Below, piece after piece: positions 8,169 through 17,120 of a stretch of 52,071 nt of DNA. Position 1 is the first letter of the stretch. The number at the start of each line of letters is the position of its first letter. Source of the DNA: an uncultured Flammeovirgaceae bacterium (GTDB lineage: Bacteria; Bacteroidota; Bacteroidia; Cytophagales; Cyclobacteriaceae); assembly GCA_937884755.1 (NCBI GenBank), contig CAKZYJ010000168.1, positions 1 through 52,071 of the forward strand, written 5' to 3'. Under the pieces are notes generated by a model. The model saw only the letters and a list, made by a program, of their open reading frames with translations. It had not been told where the DNA came from and did no database searches. The translations under genes and the position numbers were made by a program.

Positions 8169-11100
8169 TTAATGTTCTAATTTTCTTTTGAATTTATAAA
8201 ATGGATCGCCATAGCATTGATAAGCTCCCCAAGTACTAGTGTACCTGTAAATTTTATATACCTCCTCTCTAGCTTTTTGTACAGCTTCCCAGAATGTGTA
8301 TCCGGCAAACAATTCTTCATAAAAGACCTCAGTAAAACTTAATGCAGCCGCATCGTCGATTGCCCACCCAGCAACAACTACTGCCTTCACTCTATTCTCA
8401 ATAAGTTGTACTCCGATATTGGCTGCTAATTTGTAGCGTTTGTGATAATACTCTTCGGCTATCCCTTCGGTTTTCCCTAAATGGCAACAGTTTACAAACA
8501 CCAGCTCCGGTACGGTTCTCATTTGAGCAATCTCTCGAGTTGATAAGAATGTATTTTTACCAATGACAATGCCTGAACTTTCCGGTGACTTTTCATTGAA
8601 AACCCCATGTCCTGCGAAATGAATGATCTTATAATCATCTTTAAACATTGACTGTATGATCTCGGGTGGTTGACCGTTGATGATTGTAGTTGTTTCAAAT
8701 CCATTTTTGTGCAAGCTCCCTGATACTAAATTACCTTCTTTCTTGGCTCCAGTTAATTGCTTAAGAAAGCCTTTAAGATCAGGATCGGCAATGACTAGAG
8801 CATTATTTTTGGAGGCCCATTTAATTTTAGATCGATAATCTTGTGTAGCTAATTGGCGTATCATACCAGCAGTCACTGAAAGTGGCATAGCATTTTTAGC
8901 ATTATCTTGCAATAACTCCCAAGGATGCCAGGCCGTGTTCTCATCTACAATCCAGTTGATGTTATCTTGTTCTTGTAGGATTTTTTTAAAAGTAAAATCA
9001 TTGGGAGTAAGAATTTTAAATATTGTCTTAGCCAATTCTGGTGTCCAGTGATTTTCTTTAGATGCTAGTTCAATAAATCGTTCAGCAATCTGTTCTTTAC
9101 TAAATAGCTTATTTTGCTCCTCCCGAACACTTCCAGTAGCAACACTAAATTGGGTTTGATAGAAAGTATCAACGTCTTCTACCCGTATTCGTATCAATTT
9201 TACTATTATTCTTCTCCAATCCTCTTTGCTTTGTTTAACTTCTGAAGTATCGTTTTCTATTCCTGAATTTTTATTGTAAAAATGTTCCTGGTTTTTGTTT
9301 GCTTCTACGAAATGTGTATTATCATTTTGGCTGTCAATCTTATCATAAGAATCAGACACCATACTGTGTATGAAATCAGCTAGTTTTTTGCAGTAATTGT
9401 TTACCTCCCTCTGATTGTTATTCTGACTTTCGCCTAATTCCCCAAAAGGAATTAGACCGTCCTTCTTATTTTGTATGCCTAAATCATACTCCGAATAAAA
9501 GGTTCTAAAGAAATTGAGGGCAGAAAGGTCTTCAAAATGCTGAAAAGAAAACTCTCGTAGTAGCACCGGTATAATAAGAAACCCTTCTTCCTTATTTCTG
9601 AAGAACTCCGGTAGCTCATAATCGTTGACAAAACTCGATGAAGCATAGTTAGCACTGACTAGTAATAGTGCTCCGTCACTTTTTTCTATGGTCTTGTCAA
9701 TGGCTTTCTTCCAGTCGGTTCCCGTATCTACAGCATCATCAGCCCATAGTATGTATTCTACACCACCGCGATGGTGCAAATGCATTCTAAGATTATCTAC
9801 TAATAGTTTTTGCAAGTCGCGATCTTTATTAGAATAGGAAATGTACAATCTAAATGGGGTTTTTATGGGAGCAGGTTGGCGAAAGTATTCTTGAAGTCTT
9901 TCCAAGCAGCTATCTAGACTGTTACTACCAAATTGTTCAGGAGGAATACCTAGGCTATTGTCTTGTATTCCATATAAGTAAAGTTCTTTCAGGTTTGGCA
10001 AGCGTGTAATCTCCTCAAGATGACTAAGATCATGAATGGGATTATCCGCCAGATCCAATATTTGCAGATTGATTAAGTCTACGAATGGGTTGAGATTGCT
10101 TACTTGGCTATGCCGTAGATTCAAGACTTGTAAGTTGGTCAGACGAGCCAATGGGCTTAGGTCGCTTACTTGGTTACCCCCCGAATTTAAGCTTTGTAAA
10201 TTGGTTAGGTTTACCAACGGGTTCAAATCGCTTAATTGGTTGGCCTCTAAATTGAGGCTTCGCAAGTTTGCCAGTGCCCCCAACGGTTTTAGGTCGTACA
10301 CATGGTTAAACTCTATATTTAAGCTTTGCAGATTAGTAAGATTTTTCAATACACTAATATCTTCAATCTGCCATCTTGCTCCAAGTTTACCTCCTGCCCT
10401 CAATCCCTTTAGTTGAAATAGACTTCCCAATTCTTTTGGAAACACTGAAAGAACATTCGCCGGGCCTTTATTATTGCTTCTTTTTCGCACTAACTTTCCC
10501 TCCTCAAACTCATTCCATTCATTACTGAGTACAAGAGTTTCCAAATGTGTGCACTCAAACAAATCAGGTAAGTCGTTTAAATCTGTAATGCCACAATTAC
10601 CCAAATCAATGAATGTAGATTGGGTTTTAAAGCATTTTTCAATAAGCCTTTGAGCTATTCTTTGGTCTGATTTTTCTATCTCTAGAGGTTTCTCTTTAAT
10701 AATGTCTGATCTTTCTTCAGCAGCAACTTCTATACTATCAATGTATCTATTAAGTAACTCAACCTCTCTACGACGACGTTCATATTGAGTTTTGTTTATA
10801 ACATCGGTAGCTTCATCAATACGTTTCCGAGATTCTTTTAATTTTTTATTGTCAGGTTGAGATTGATACTCAGAAATATTCAACTTTACCCATTCCAATA
10901 GGCAATCTGCTTTATGAAGTTCCATCATATCGATTTCGGCATGGTCTTTTACCTCTTGCAAGAGCATATTAGCATCTGACCACTTTTTCTGAATCCGATT
11001 TAGGGTAGCCTGAACAATTAAGCCCCGCAGAAGGTAATGTTGTTGACCCCGTTCTCTAAGACTTTTTATTGCTTTATTAATATGTTCCTCGGCTTTTGCT

Positions 11101-13892
11101 AGATGGTTGTCGGCAGTCCTTTGATCGGATTCCTGAACTGAAAAATATTGAAGTAAGAACAACCTTCCCAATGCTAAATGGTCTAAAGCTAGCTCGAATT
11201 TATAGTCTTTAACCTCCTCCCATTGAAGGGATTGACCGAGCCGATCCTTAATTTGGAGAAAAAGTTTATCAAGTGCCTCTTGATCTTTTATTACTTGTAA
11301 ATCGGAAGAAGAATAAGGCATACCCCATCCTTCAAATATCCCTTCGGCCTTGCCAAGTAACAAATCACAATACCGAAAACCTTCAAATGAATAAAGGTAG
11401 TGGTATTTTGGCTTATATCTTTTTTGTATTTCTTCCGCTTCTTGAAAAATTTTCTCAGCCTCTTCTGGTTTTCCGGATTGATGCAGAGCATCGGCTAACC
11501 AAGTGTAGATTGCCGTTTGCCAGAAGACATCCTCAAGTCTATCATCAGAACTATCACCCGTTTGGATGCTTCGCTCAGTTTCTAATACCTTTTTGTTAAT
11601 ATAATCAACACTATTACGGGTACTTTGCACAGCTTGAGGTATTTTACCAAGAGTAAGATATACCTTACCGAGATTGCCTGCTGCAATAGCTGCCATTTTC
11701 CAATCTTGAATTGATGCTGCTATCTTGACACTTTCTCCTAATGGTTCTTCGGCATCTTCCAGCCTTCCTAAGCTACGCAAATTAAATCCCGCTTCGTTCA
11801 ATACGTGGGCCTTCAGATTCTCATCCAAGCTCTCAACCGGGAACCTCCAAAGTTTACCAAAGAAATTTGACAGTGCAGAAAGATCGGCTCCCCAGCCTCC
11901 CAAGACATTGCCTATATAGTGTCGGTACTCATGGTGAATACGTCGCCAATATACTTGCTCAAATGTTTCGTTGTATAAACCGGCATAACAACCATGTCTT
12001 ACTGCCGATAGAAGCGGGCTCAAATCCTCAAGCGTATTAGGATTCCTAGGCGCGCTTAATTTAAACTCTTCGTAAAGTCGGCGATGCCCCTCCTGCCATG
12101 CCTGAGGAAATTGGTTGCGAAGCCGGCCTCCGAAATACGAGCGAACCAGCGGATGAGTATCCAGTTTATTCGAATTCTCAGAATTATCCGCAAGAAGATC
12201 AAAAGAACGCAGATTATCGATTGATCTTCTCCAGTCATTTAACGTTTTACCTTCCCATGCATCATTTAAGCCAGAAACCACTGGTTCACCTCTAAGCACT
12301 TTAAGATAGTCTTGATCGACGGGTTCGTTAAATAGACTCAACATTTGAAGAATCATCAGTTCCAGACTTGGTTCTTTCCCTTCCTGGCTCCACCACCGTT
12401 CGTACCACATCATTACATGCTGAACAGGATCCATGGTTGATCCACTAGATATGAACATTCGATCCAGTTCATATCTTTGGCTTATGTTTCCTCCATGTTC
12501 TTTTAATATTTTAGCTAATGAAGTAAGCGCTAGTGGATTTCCATGAAAGCTTTCTGAAGCATCTTCGAGCTCTTCCTCAGATCCCGTTATTTCTAACTTA
12601 CTTAATAACTGCGCACCAGCTTCTTTAGAGAGTCTCTCTAGCACAATGCGACGAGCATAGTCCCTAAAGTCATTATTCAGATCAGGCATTGACAGGCGAG
12701 TTGTAATTACGCATAAACCGTTAAATCTGCTTGAGCGAGTAAGCTTAATTATCAACCTCTGCATAGCAGGATCCTTTATCCTGCCAGTTTTGTCAGAATC
12801 TGCTGGAGAATATTGAAGCAGGTCGAAAGCATCAAGGATAAGAATTGTTCGGCGTTTCATAACTAAGTCCGCCAGATATTCTCCTTTCGCTATAGGATTA
12901 TGAAAAACTACTCCTGACTGGTTACCCCCTAAATCATTAATGTACTTCGACATAAACTGATCGGAAGATATAGAGCCTTCGCTATTTTCCTGATGCTGAA
13001 AAGTCCATTTTATTATCTGCTCTGCTCCACGCAGATCATTTTTTTCCATGTCCCGAAGCCATCGATAAACTAAAGTAGACTTTCCTAAGCCTCCCGAGCC
13101 CTCAATAACAACTGTTTTAATAGAATTGTCTTCCCAGAATTTGCTAAGTTCGGCAAGTTCGTCTTCTCTCACAAGGAAAAATCTTTCATGTGGTTCAGGC
13201 AACTCAGTTGGAATGTTCAATTGGTCATTTATATTTTCGGAATTTGTAACCTCATCTTCTATAGATTTGCCCTTTACTTTGCTCCTTAACTCCTCAGGTA
13301 AAGGTACCTTTATAACATTCTCTTCATTTTCACTCTCTGCAACTTCTAAGGTGATATTTGTCTTCTCTCCAACTACTCTTTCATTTTTGTCAGTAGGTAG
13401 AATATTGAAGTAAAGAGAAAGATAATTAAGTATTTCATAGTCATTAGAAGCATTTCGTAGTTTACTACTAATTGCCTCTTCCATTTTCTGAGGCTCAAGT
13501 AGACTCTTTGCCCATAAGGTATGTGCTTCGTACACGTTCTGACTAAGTTTAGCCTTATAATATGAGGCATATTCTTGAACAAACAGCGCCACTTCTCTCT
13601 GAGTTTTAGGTGTTATTTCTGCCATAAGTATTGTCCGAATATCTTCTTCCATACAGAACAAATCGATGCCAATGGGACGGCACAAACTTGATAATGTGAT
13701 GTCTGAAACTACTAAATAAGAAGGTTGCTGTTTGGGATCATCGTGTTGATAAGCTCTAAAATTTAACCAGAGCTTATAGAGCAGGTCGGTAGAAAACAGT
13801 AAAGGTTGAGAAGCAAGGATAGCAAAACCGAGGTAGCCAACCCTATCTTTACAAAAAAAATCTATTCTCTCTTGGTTAAATGACCTTGTCAT
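8169..13892 (-). CDS. STAND NTPase - helical/TPR - LRR - TIR - CHAT protease, multidomain immune protein
   Basis: A 1907-aa protein. Residues 1-160 are of unknown family. An NB-ARC-like STAND NTPase follows, with Walker A GSGGLGKST near 265 and Walker B TILILDAF near 344. Residues ~610-1080 are helical, TPR-like. An LRR cap (DLGNCGITDL) and about six ~22-residue LRRs occupy 1090-1310. A TIR domain starts at LYISYSNKDRD near 1345; its likely catalytic Glu is in NDYELPEF. A CHAT caspase-like domain ends the protein, with HFAGHG (His near 1762) and FVNCCH (Cys near 1802). STAND proteins oligomerise on ligand binding; TIR domains cleave NAD; CHAT domains are proteases. Two effectors on one sensor is notable. 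It is the last gene of a five-gene operon, 17 nt after the vWA gene. Confidence 0.9.
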   Translation of the reverse strand: MTRSFNQERIDFFCKDRVGYLGFAILASQPLLFSTDLLYKLWLNFRAYQHDDPKQQPSYLVVSDITLSSLCRPIGIDLFCMEEDIRTILMAEITPKTQREVALFVQEYASYYKAKLSQNVYEAHTLWAKSLLEPQKMEEAISSKLRNASNDYEILNYLSLYFNILPTDKNERVVGEKTNITLEVAESENEENVIKVPLPEELRSKVKGKSIEDEVTNSENINDQLNIPTELPEPHERFFLVREDELAELSKFWEDNSIKTVVIEGSGGLGKSTLVYRWLRDMEKNDLRGAEQIIKWTFQHQENSEGSISSDQFMSKYINDLGGNQSGVVFHNPIAKGEYLADLVMKRRTILILDAFDLLQYSPADSDKTGRIKDPAMQRLIIKLTRSSRFNGLCVITTRLSMPDLNNDFRDYARRIVLERLSKEAGAQLLSKLEITGSEEELEDASESFHGNPLALTSLAKILKEHGGNISQRYELDRMFISSGSTMDPVQHVMMWYERWWSQEGKEPSLELMILQMLSLFNEPVDQDYLKVLRGEPVVSGLNDAWEGKTLNDWRRSIDNLRSFDLLADNSENSNKLDTHPLVRSYFGGRLRNQFPQAWQEGHRRLYEEFKLSAPRNPNTLEDLSPLLSAVRHGCYAGLYNETFEQVYWRRIHHEYRHYIGNVLGGWGADLSALSNFFGKLWRFPVESLDENLKAHVLNEAGFNLRSLGRLEDAEEPLGESVKIAASIQDWKMAAIAAGNLGKVYLTLGKIPQAVQSTRNSVDYINKKVLETERSIQTGDSSDDRLEDVFWQTAIYTWLADALHQSGKPEEAEKIFQEAEEIQKRYKPKYHYLYSFEGFRYCDLLLGKAEGIFEGWGMPYSSSDLQVIKDQEALDKLFLQIKDRLGQSLQWEEVKDYKFELALDHLALGRLFLLQYFSVQESDQRTADNHLAKAEEHINKAIKSLRERGQQHYLLRGLIVQATLNRIQKKWSDANMLLQEVKDHAEIDMMELHKADCLLEWVKLNISEYQSQPDNKKLKESRKRIDEATDVINKTQYERRRREVELLNRYIDSIEVAAEERSDIIKEKPLEIEKSDQRIAQRLIEKCFKTQSTFIDLGNCGITDLNDLPDLFECTHLETLVLSNEWNEFEEGKLVRKRSNNKGPANVLSVFPKELGSLFQLKGLRAGGKLGARWQIEDISVLKNLTNLQSLNIEFNHVYDLKPLGALANLRSLNLEANQLSDLNPLVNLTNLQSLNSGGNQVSDLSPLARLTNLQVLNLRHSQVSNLNPFVDLINLQILDLADNPIHDLSHLEEITRLPNLKELYLYGIQDNSLGIPPEQFGSNSLDSCLERLQEYFRQPAPIKTPFRLYISYSNKDRDLQKLLVDNLRMHLHHRGGVEYILWADDAVDTGTDWKKAIDKTIEKSDGALLLVSANYASSSFVNDYELPEFFRNKEEGFLIIPVLLREFSFQHFEDLSALNFFRTFYSEYDLGIQNKKDGLIPFGELGESQNNNQREVNNYCKKLADFIHSMVSDSYDKIDSQNDNTHFVEANKNQEHFYNKNSGIENDTSEVKQSKEDWRRIIVKLIRIRVEDVDTFYQTQFSVATGSVREEQNKLFSKEQIAERFIELASKENHWTPELAKTIFKILTPNDFTFKKILQEQDNINWIVDENTAWHPWELLQDNAKNAMPLSVTAGMIRQLATQDYRSKIKWASKNNALVIADPDLKGFLKQLTGAKKEGNLVSGSLHKNGFETTTIINGQPPEIIQSMFKDDYKIIHFAGHGVFNEKSPESSGIVIGKNTFLSTREIAQMRTVPELVFVNCCHLGKTEGIAEEYYHKRYKLAANIGVQLIENRVKAVVVAGWAIDDAAALSFTEVFYEELFAGYTFWEAVQKAREEVYKIYRYTSTWGAYQCYGDPFYKFKRKLEH
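9990..10370 (-). repeat. LRR-coding repeat units in the STAND-TIR-CHAT gene
   Basis: About six consecutive ~66-bp units encode 22-residue leucine-rich repeats of the pattern LxxLxNLxxLxLxxNxxxDLxP. Neighbouring units keep recognisable DNA identity, which suggests array change by duplication or recombination. Confidence 0.75.
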
Positions 13893-13909
13893 TGTAATTC
13901 GAGTATGTT

Positions 13910-15118
13910 TTATTTTCCTTTTAGGACGTTAATAGCAGTTTGTAACTCGTGCTGGGTAGTTAGACTAAACATCGGGACAAACCGGGCAACTCTATTAGCC
14001 GTGGTTTGCTTCCATCTTTCTTTTGGAATGGGGTTAAGCCAAACTATATTGGAAACAGCCTTTTTAAGTTGAATGAGAAATTTGATAGTTGCTATGAATC
14101 TACCATTAGAATTTCCTCCTCTGGCGGCTCCTGCATCACTTATGATAATAACCGACGAATAGTTGGCTTTTAGCCGCCCTAATAATTTAGAGGTTTTTTC
14201 ATATTCAGTATGAGTCATATTTAGATAGCAATATTCTTGAGGGACATTATAAAAATAGTATTCTAATAATCTATCTTCATTTTTTTGCTTATCAATGTTA
14301 AACGTATCTTTTAGTGCTTCAACTAAGGTTTTTGCTAACTTACTAAAAGCTAGCATAGAACCGCCATGATCAATCAGCAATAAAACTTCATTAACAACTC
14401 TCCGCCTTCTTTTGAAAACCGGAATGGCTACTGATCCATGTTGAGCAAACCCTTGCACACTTTCCTCGATATCTATTTCGTCTGAATCAAGCGATGTCTG
14501 CGTAATTGGCAGAAAACGACAAACTTGCTGCATTTGTCTTTTGCTAATGTCAAAGTAGTAATCAGAAAAAAAGAAGGTCTTGTTAGGTGTAGTGCTATCT
14601 GCTAATTGAAAAGGGGCACCTTGTGGATCGCCTAATACAAACTTATATAGAAGATCATCCCTTTTAGGTGTCTGGAAATCGCTTGTCGTACTTCCTTTCT
14701 CCTGATCCAGACTATCTGTCTTTAAAGAACTACCATTATTTCTTTCAAGATCATTGCTCCTAGTATTTTCTGTATCATTCAGTTGATCTGCATGAGTAGT
14801 ATTTTCCCCTGAATGATTTATCTCAACACTTTGATTTTGTTCAGAACTCTTAATTGGTTGTAATAAAATTTCTTTGTAATTACTTTCGAATAGACTTTCA
14901 AACAAATATCTATTTTGATTAGGTTTTAGCCATAAGGTTTTGCAAAGCTGTAAAACCTTTATTTTATTCAATTTCCTTTTTTCTCCATCAATACCAAACC
15001 CTAAGTGTATCGAGTCAAGAAATAGATAATATTCAGCAATACCCAGAGAAAAGCCATTTTTGCGTAAAGAATCAAAAAAGTTATATAAAGGCAGTTCTAT
15101 GTGAGACTCAACTATCAT
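13910..15118 (-). CDS. vWA-domain protein of a MoxR/vWA conflict module
   Basis: The 402-aa product has an N-terminal helical domain (residues 1-70, containing LRKNGFSLGIAEYYLFL and LCKTLWLKP) like that of SAV_2336/CoxE-related vWA proteins. A low-complexity polar linker (~95-145) follows, then a vWA domain beginning near 240. Its MIDAS-type motif is LLIDHGGSM, one residue off canonical DxSxS, so metal binding may be altered. A later IIISDAGAARG segment supplies the second MIDAS loop region. vWA proteins partner with MoxR AAA ATPases to remodel clients. The gene overlaps the MoxR gene by 11 bp and precedes the STAND-TIR-CHAT gene, so it probably couples ATPase activity to effector control. 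Confidence 0.82.
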   Translation of the reverse strand: MIVESHIELPLYNFFDSLRKNGFSLGIAEYYLFLDSIHLGFGIDGEKRKLNKIKVLQLCKTLWLKPNQNRYLFESLFESNYKEILLQPIKSSEQNQSVEINHSGENTTHADQLNDTENTRSNDLERNNGSSLKTDSLDQEKGSTTSDFQTPKRDDLLYKFVLGDPQGAPFQLADSTTPNKTFFFSDYYFDISKRQMQQVCRFLPITQTSLDSDEIDIEESVQGFAQHGSVAIPVFKRRRRVVNEVLLLIDHGGSMLAFSKLAKTLVEALKDTFNIDKQKNEDRLLEYYFYNVPQEYCYLNMTHTEYEKTSKLLGRLKANYSSVIIISDAGAARGGNSNGRFIATIKFLIQLKKAVSNIVWLNPIPKERWKQTTANRVARFVPMFSLTTQHELQTAINVLKGK

Positions 15119-16088
15119 CTTCAGTTTTATACTTAACTTCAGCTGTTTTCAATAAAATTTGCTTGTAGGGAACTTTGTTTTTATCAAGAGAATCTAACTG
15201 GGCTATTAGCTCATTTTCTGAGGGAGTACGATCCTCCGGCGCAGGTTTTTCTATTGATAACTGGTGATAATAATCAAGCATCGTAAACCAATCAATGAGT
15301 TCGCTGGTAGAAGGCTTTTTATCTGTCTCGTCTAACTTGTTTCTGATGTCTGAGAATATCTCTAAGGCTTTGTCTATCTGATCATTTTCCACACTTTGGA
15401 TATGTTCTTGTACAATCTGTTTTAACCTTGATATATCCGGAAACTCAATAAGATGGAATAGGCAACGTCTAAGAAACGCTGAGGGCAATTCTTTCTCCTG
15501 ATTACTGGTAATGAAGATAATGACATTGCTCGTCGCCTGAAGTTCTCCTTGTTCACCTAATTCTGAAATATTAAATGATTTATTTTCTATCTCAAGTAGT
15601 AGATCATTTGGAAAGTCAATATCGGCTTTATCTATTTCATCAATAAGCAAAATATTAGGTAAGTTACTATTTTGTGGTTCTGTAAATGCTCTTGCTAACT
15701 TTCCTTTCTCAATGTAATTATTAAGATCATTCACATCTTTTTTAGCTCTGTCGCCCAAATTTACATCATGAAGTCTGCTGAGGGCATCGTAACGGTAAAT
15801 ACCATCTTTAGCTTTAGAAGTAGACTTAATATCCCATCGGAAGTAATGTTCATACATTTTTTCTTTGTGCAACTCATAGGCTACGGCCTCAGCTAATCGA
15901 GTTTTACCACAACCCGGTTCACTCATCAAAAGTAAAGGTCGTTTTTTAAGCTGTATAGTTAGGTTTACTGCATTTATTAACTCTGATGAAGGTATATACA
16001 CATCTAAATCACGTTTCCTGCCATTGCCATCTTCAAAGCTTACTTTCTGTTCAAGTGCTTTACCCGAGTATGTTAGTATTTGAGCCAT
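15108..16088 (-). CDS. MoxR-type AAA+ ATPase
   Basis: The 326-aa product is a MoxR/RavA-like AAA+ ATPase. Walker A is SEPGCGKTRLAEA (near residues 55-67), Walker B is NILLIDEIDKADIDFPNDLL (near 145-164), sensor 1 is FITSNQEKELPSAF (near 192-205), and the following LRRC contributes the expected Arg. The window after Walker B carries the helix-2 insert typical of MoxR proteins. A short C-terminal lid domain ends the protein. It overlaps the EAD-iSTAND gene by 16 bp upstream and the vWA gene by 11 bp downstream, so the three are translationally coupled. MoxR/vWA pairs are chaperone-like; in conflict operons they are thought to set a threshold for effector release. Confidence 0.9.
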   Translation of the reverse strand: MAQILTYSGKALEQKVSFEDGNGRKRDLDVYIPSSELINAVNLTIQLKKRPLLLMSEPGCGKTRLAEAVAYELHKEKMYEHYFRWDIKSTSKAKDGIYRYDALSRLHDVNLGDRAKKDVNDLNNYIEKGKLARAFTEPQNSNLPNILLIDEIDKADIDFPNDLLLEIENKSFNISELGEQGELQATSNVIIFITSNQEKELPSAFLRRCLFHLIEFPDISRLKQIVQEHIQSVENDQIDKALEIFSDIRNKLDETDKKPSTSELIDWFTMLDYYHQLSIEKPAPEDRTPSENELIAQLDSLDKNKVPYKQILLKTAEVKYKTEDDS

Positions 16089-17116
16089 GTTGAAGAATAA
16101 TTCAATGCGTTACTAATTTGTAATATAACTTGATGAGGATTACCATTATCACACTCGCGAATAAAACTGCGGATGCATTCCTCAGTCTGGAATTTCTGAA
16201 GTATATGGTTTTCAGTTATCGTCTCTTTCCATTCTCTTAACATTTTACATGTTATTTGAGGAATTTCATGCAGACATACAATATACGGTACTGCTTGATT
16301 ATCCTGCCAAATACTAAGAAATTCTGGTTCTCCTGACTGATCACTGTCATATAACCAGCAATTTATGCCATGATTTATATCTGTGTATAATTTGGTTTCG
16401 GTATCCTTTAAAAGCAAGATGATATTATAATCTATATTTCTTGCTCTTGGTGTGATATGATTAATGAAACTTTCGTAGAAGATATAAAAACTTTCAGTCC
16501 AGAGAAAACCCGAGACGTCGTTGATGACAATAACTATATCACGGGTAATTCCTCCAGGTAGTTTTTCTGCAATTCTTTCTAACTTATAATCTATTTTATC
16601 ATCTTCTTCGAAATCGGACGGAAATTTTCTACATAGAGTCTTGACAATATGATCAAGATCTATAACTGCATGATTAGGAAGTTTACCAATAACTAAACAT
16701 TCGCTTGTTGGAAGATTTCTCTTCAATAATTGATGTATTAACCAACTCTGTCCATACTCGCCATTTCCTCGGACAATAAATGTAGAAAACTTTCGCTTTC
16801 GTATCAATCCCGAAAACTTTCCTTCTTGTGGTTTAAAGTCCAGGTTAGCCAGAATCTTAAACATAGGCTCTTCTAGGTTTTCCTGTGATTCAGGGTTCTC
16901 TTGGTCTATTTTTATAGCATTAAACAAGGCCATATTTTGACGCACGAATGCTTTTAATTTGCTTCTAAACAATGGCAATTCAGAGTCATCACGCCTATAA
17001 CCGAATGCATTATTTATGTCTCTTAAATGAGGATCATCAGGAAAGACTTCTGCTAAGGCATCAAATGCCTCATCAATGTCAGCGTCTATTAGCTCTTTTA
17101 AATCTTCAATAGTCAT
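16073..17116 (-). CDS. EAD-iSTAND adaptor (effector-associated domain plus inactive STAND domain)
   Basis: Residues 1-60 form an effector-associated domain (EAD) almost identical to the C-terminus of the neighbouring ROCO protein (shared core FPDDPHLRDINNAFGYRRDD). Residues ~85-330 look like a STAND-type P-loop domain that has lost catalysis. The P-loop position reads VRGNGEYGQSW, with Gln in place of the Walker A Lys, and the Walker B position IVIVINDVSG lacks the acidic DD/DE pair. This matches the iSTAND family described with EADs in conflict systems. The likely role is an adaptor that docks EAD-bearing effectors and transmits a signal without hydrolysing NTP. It starts 4 nt after the ROCO stop and overlaps the MoxR gene by 16 bp. 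Confidence 0.75.
   Translation of the reverse strand: MTIEDLKELIDADIDEAFDALAEVFPDDPHLRDINNAFGYRRDDSELPLFRSKLKAFVRQNMALFNAIKIDQENPESQENLEEPMFKILANLDFKPQEGKFSGLIRKRKFSTFIVRGNGEYGQSWLIHQLLKRNLPTSECLVIGKLPNHAVIDLDHIVKTLCRKFPSDFEEDDKIDYKLERIAEKLPGGITRDIVIVINDVSGFLWTESFYIFYESFINHITPRARNIDYNIILLLKDTETKLYTDINHGINCWLYDSDQSGEPEFLSIWQDNQAVPYIVCLHEIPQITCKMLREWKETITENHILQKFQTEECIRSFIRECDNGNPHQVILQISNALNYSSTWLKY
16952..17080 (-). repeat. 129-bp direct repeat, copy A (EAD at the start of the iSTAND gene)
   Basis: This stretch recurs at 17148-17276 with a single mismatch (17058 versus 17254). It encodes the same EAD in two different genes. The repeat spacing is 196 bp. Confidence 0.95.
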
Positions 17117-17120
17117 ATCT

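Noticed and set aside
10036-10416. A 126-codon plus-strand frame across the LRR region
   Set aside because: Its repeats mirror the antisense of the LRR units; the minus-strand LRR protein explains it fully.
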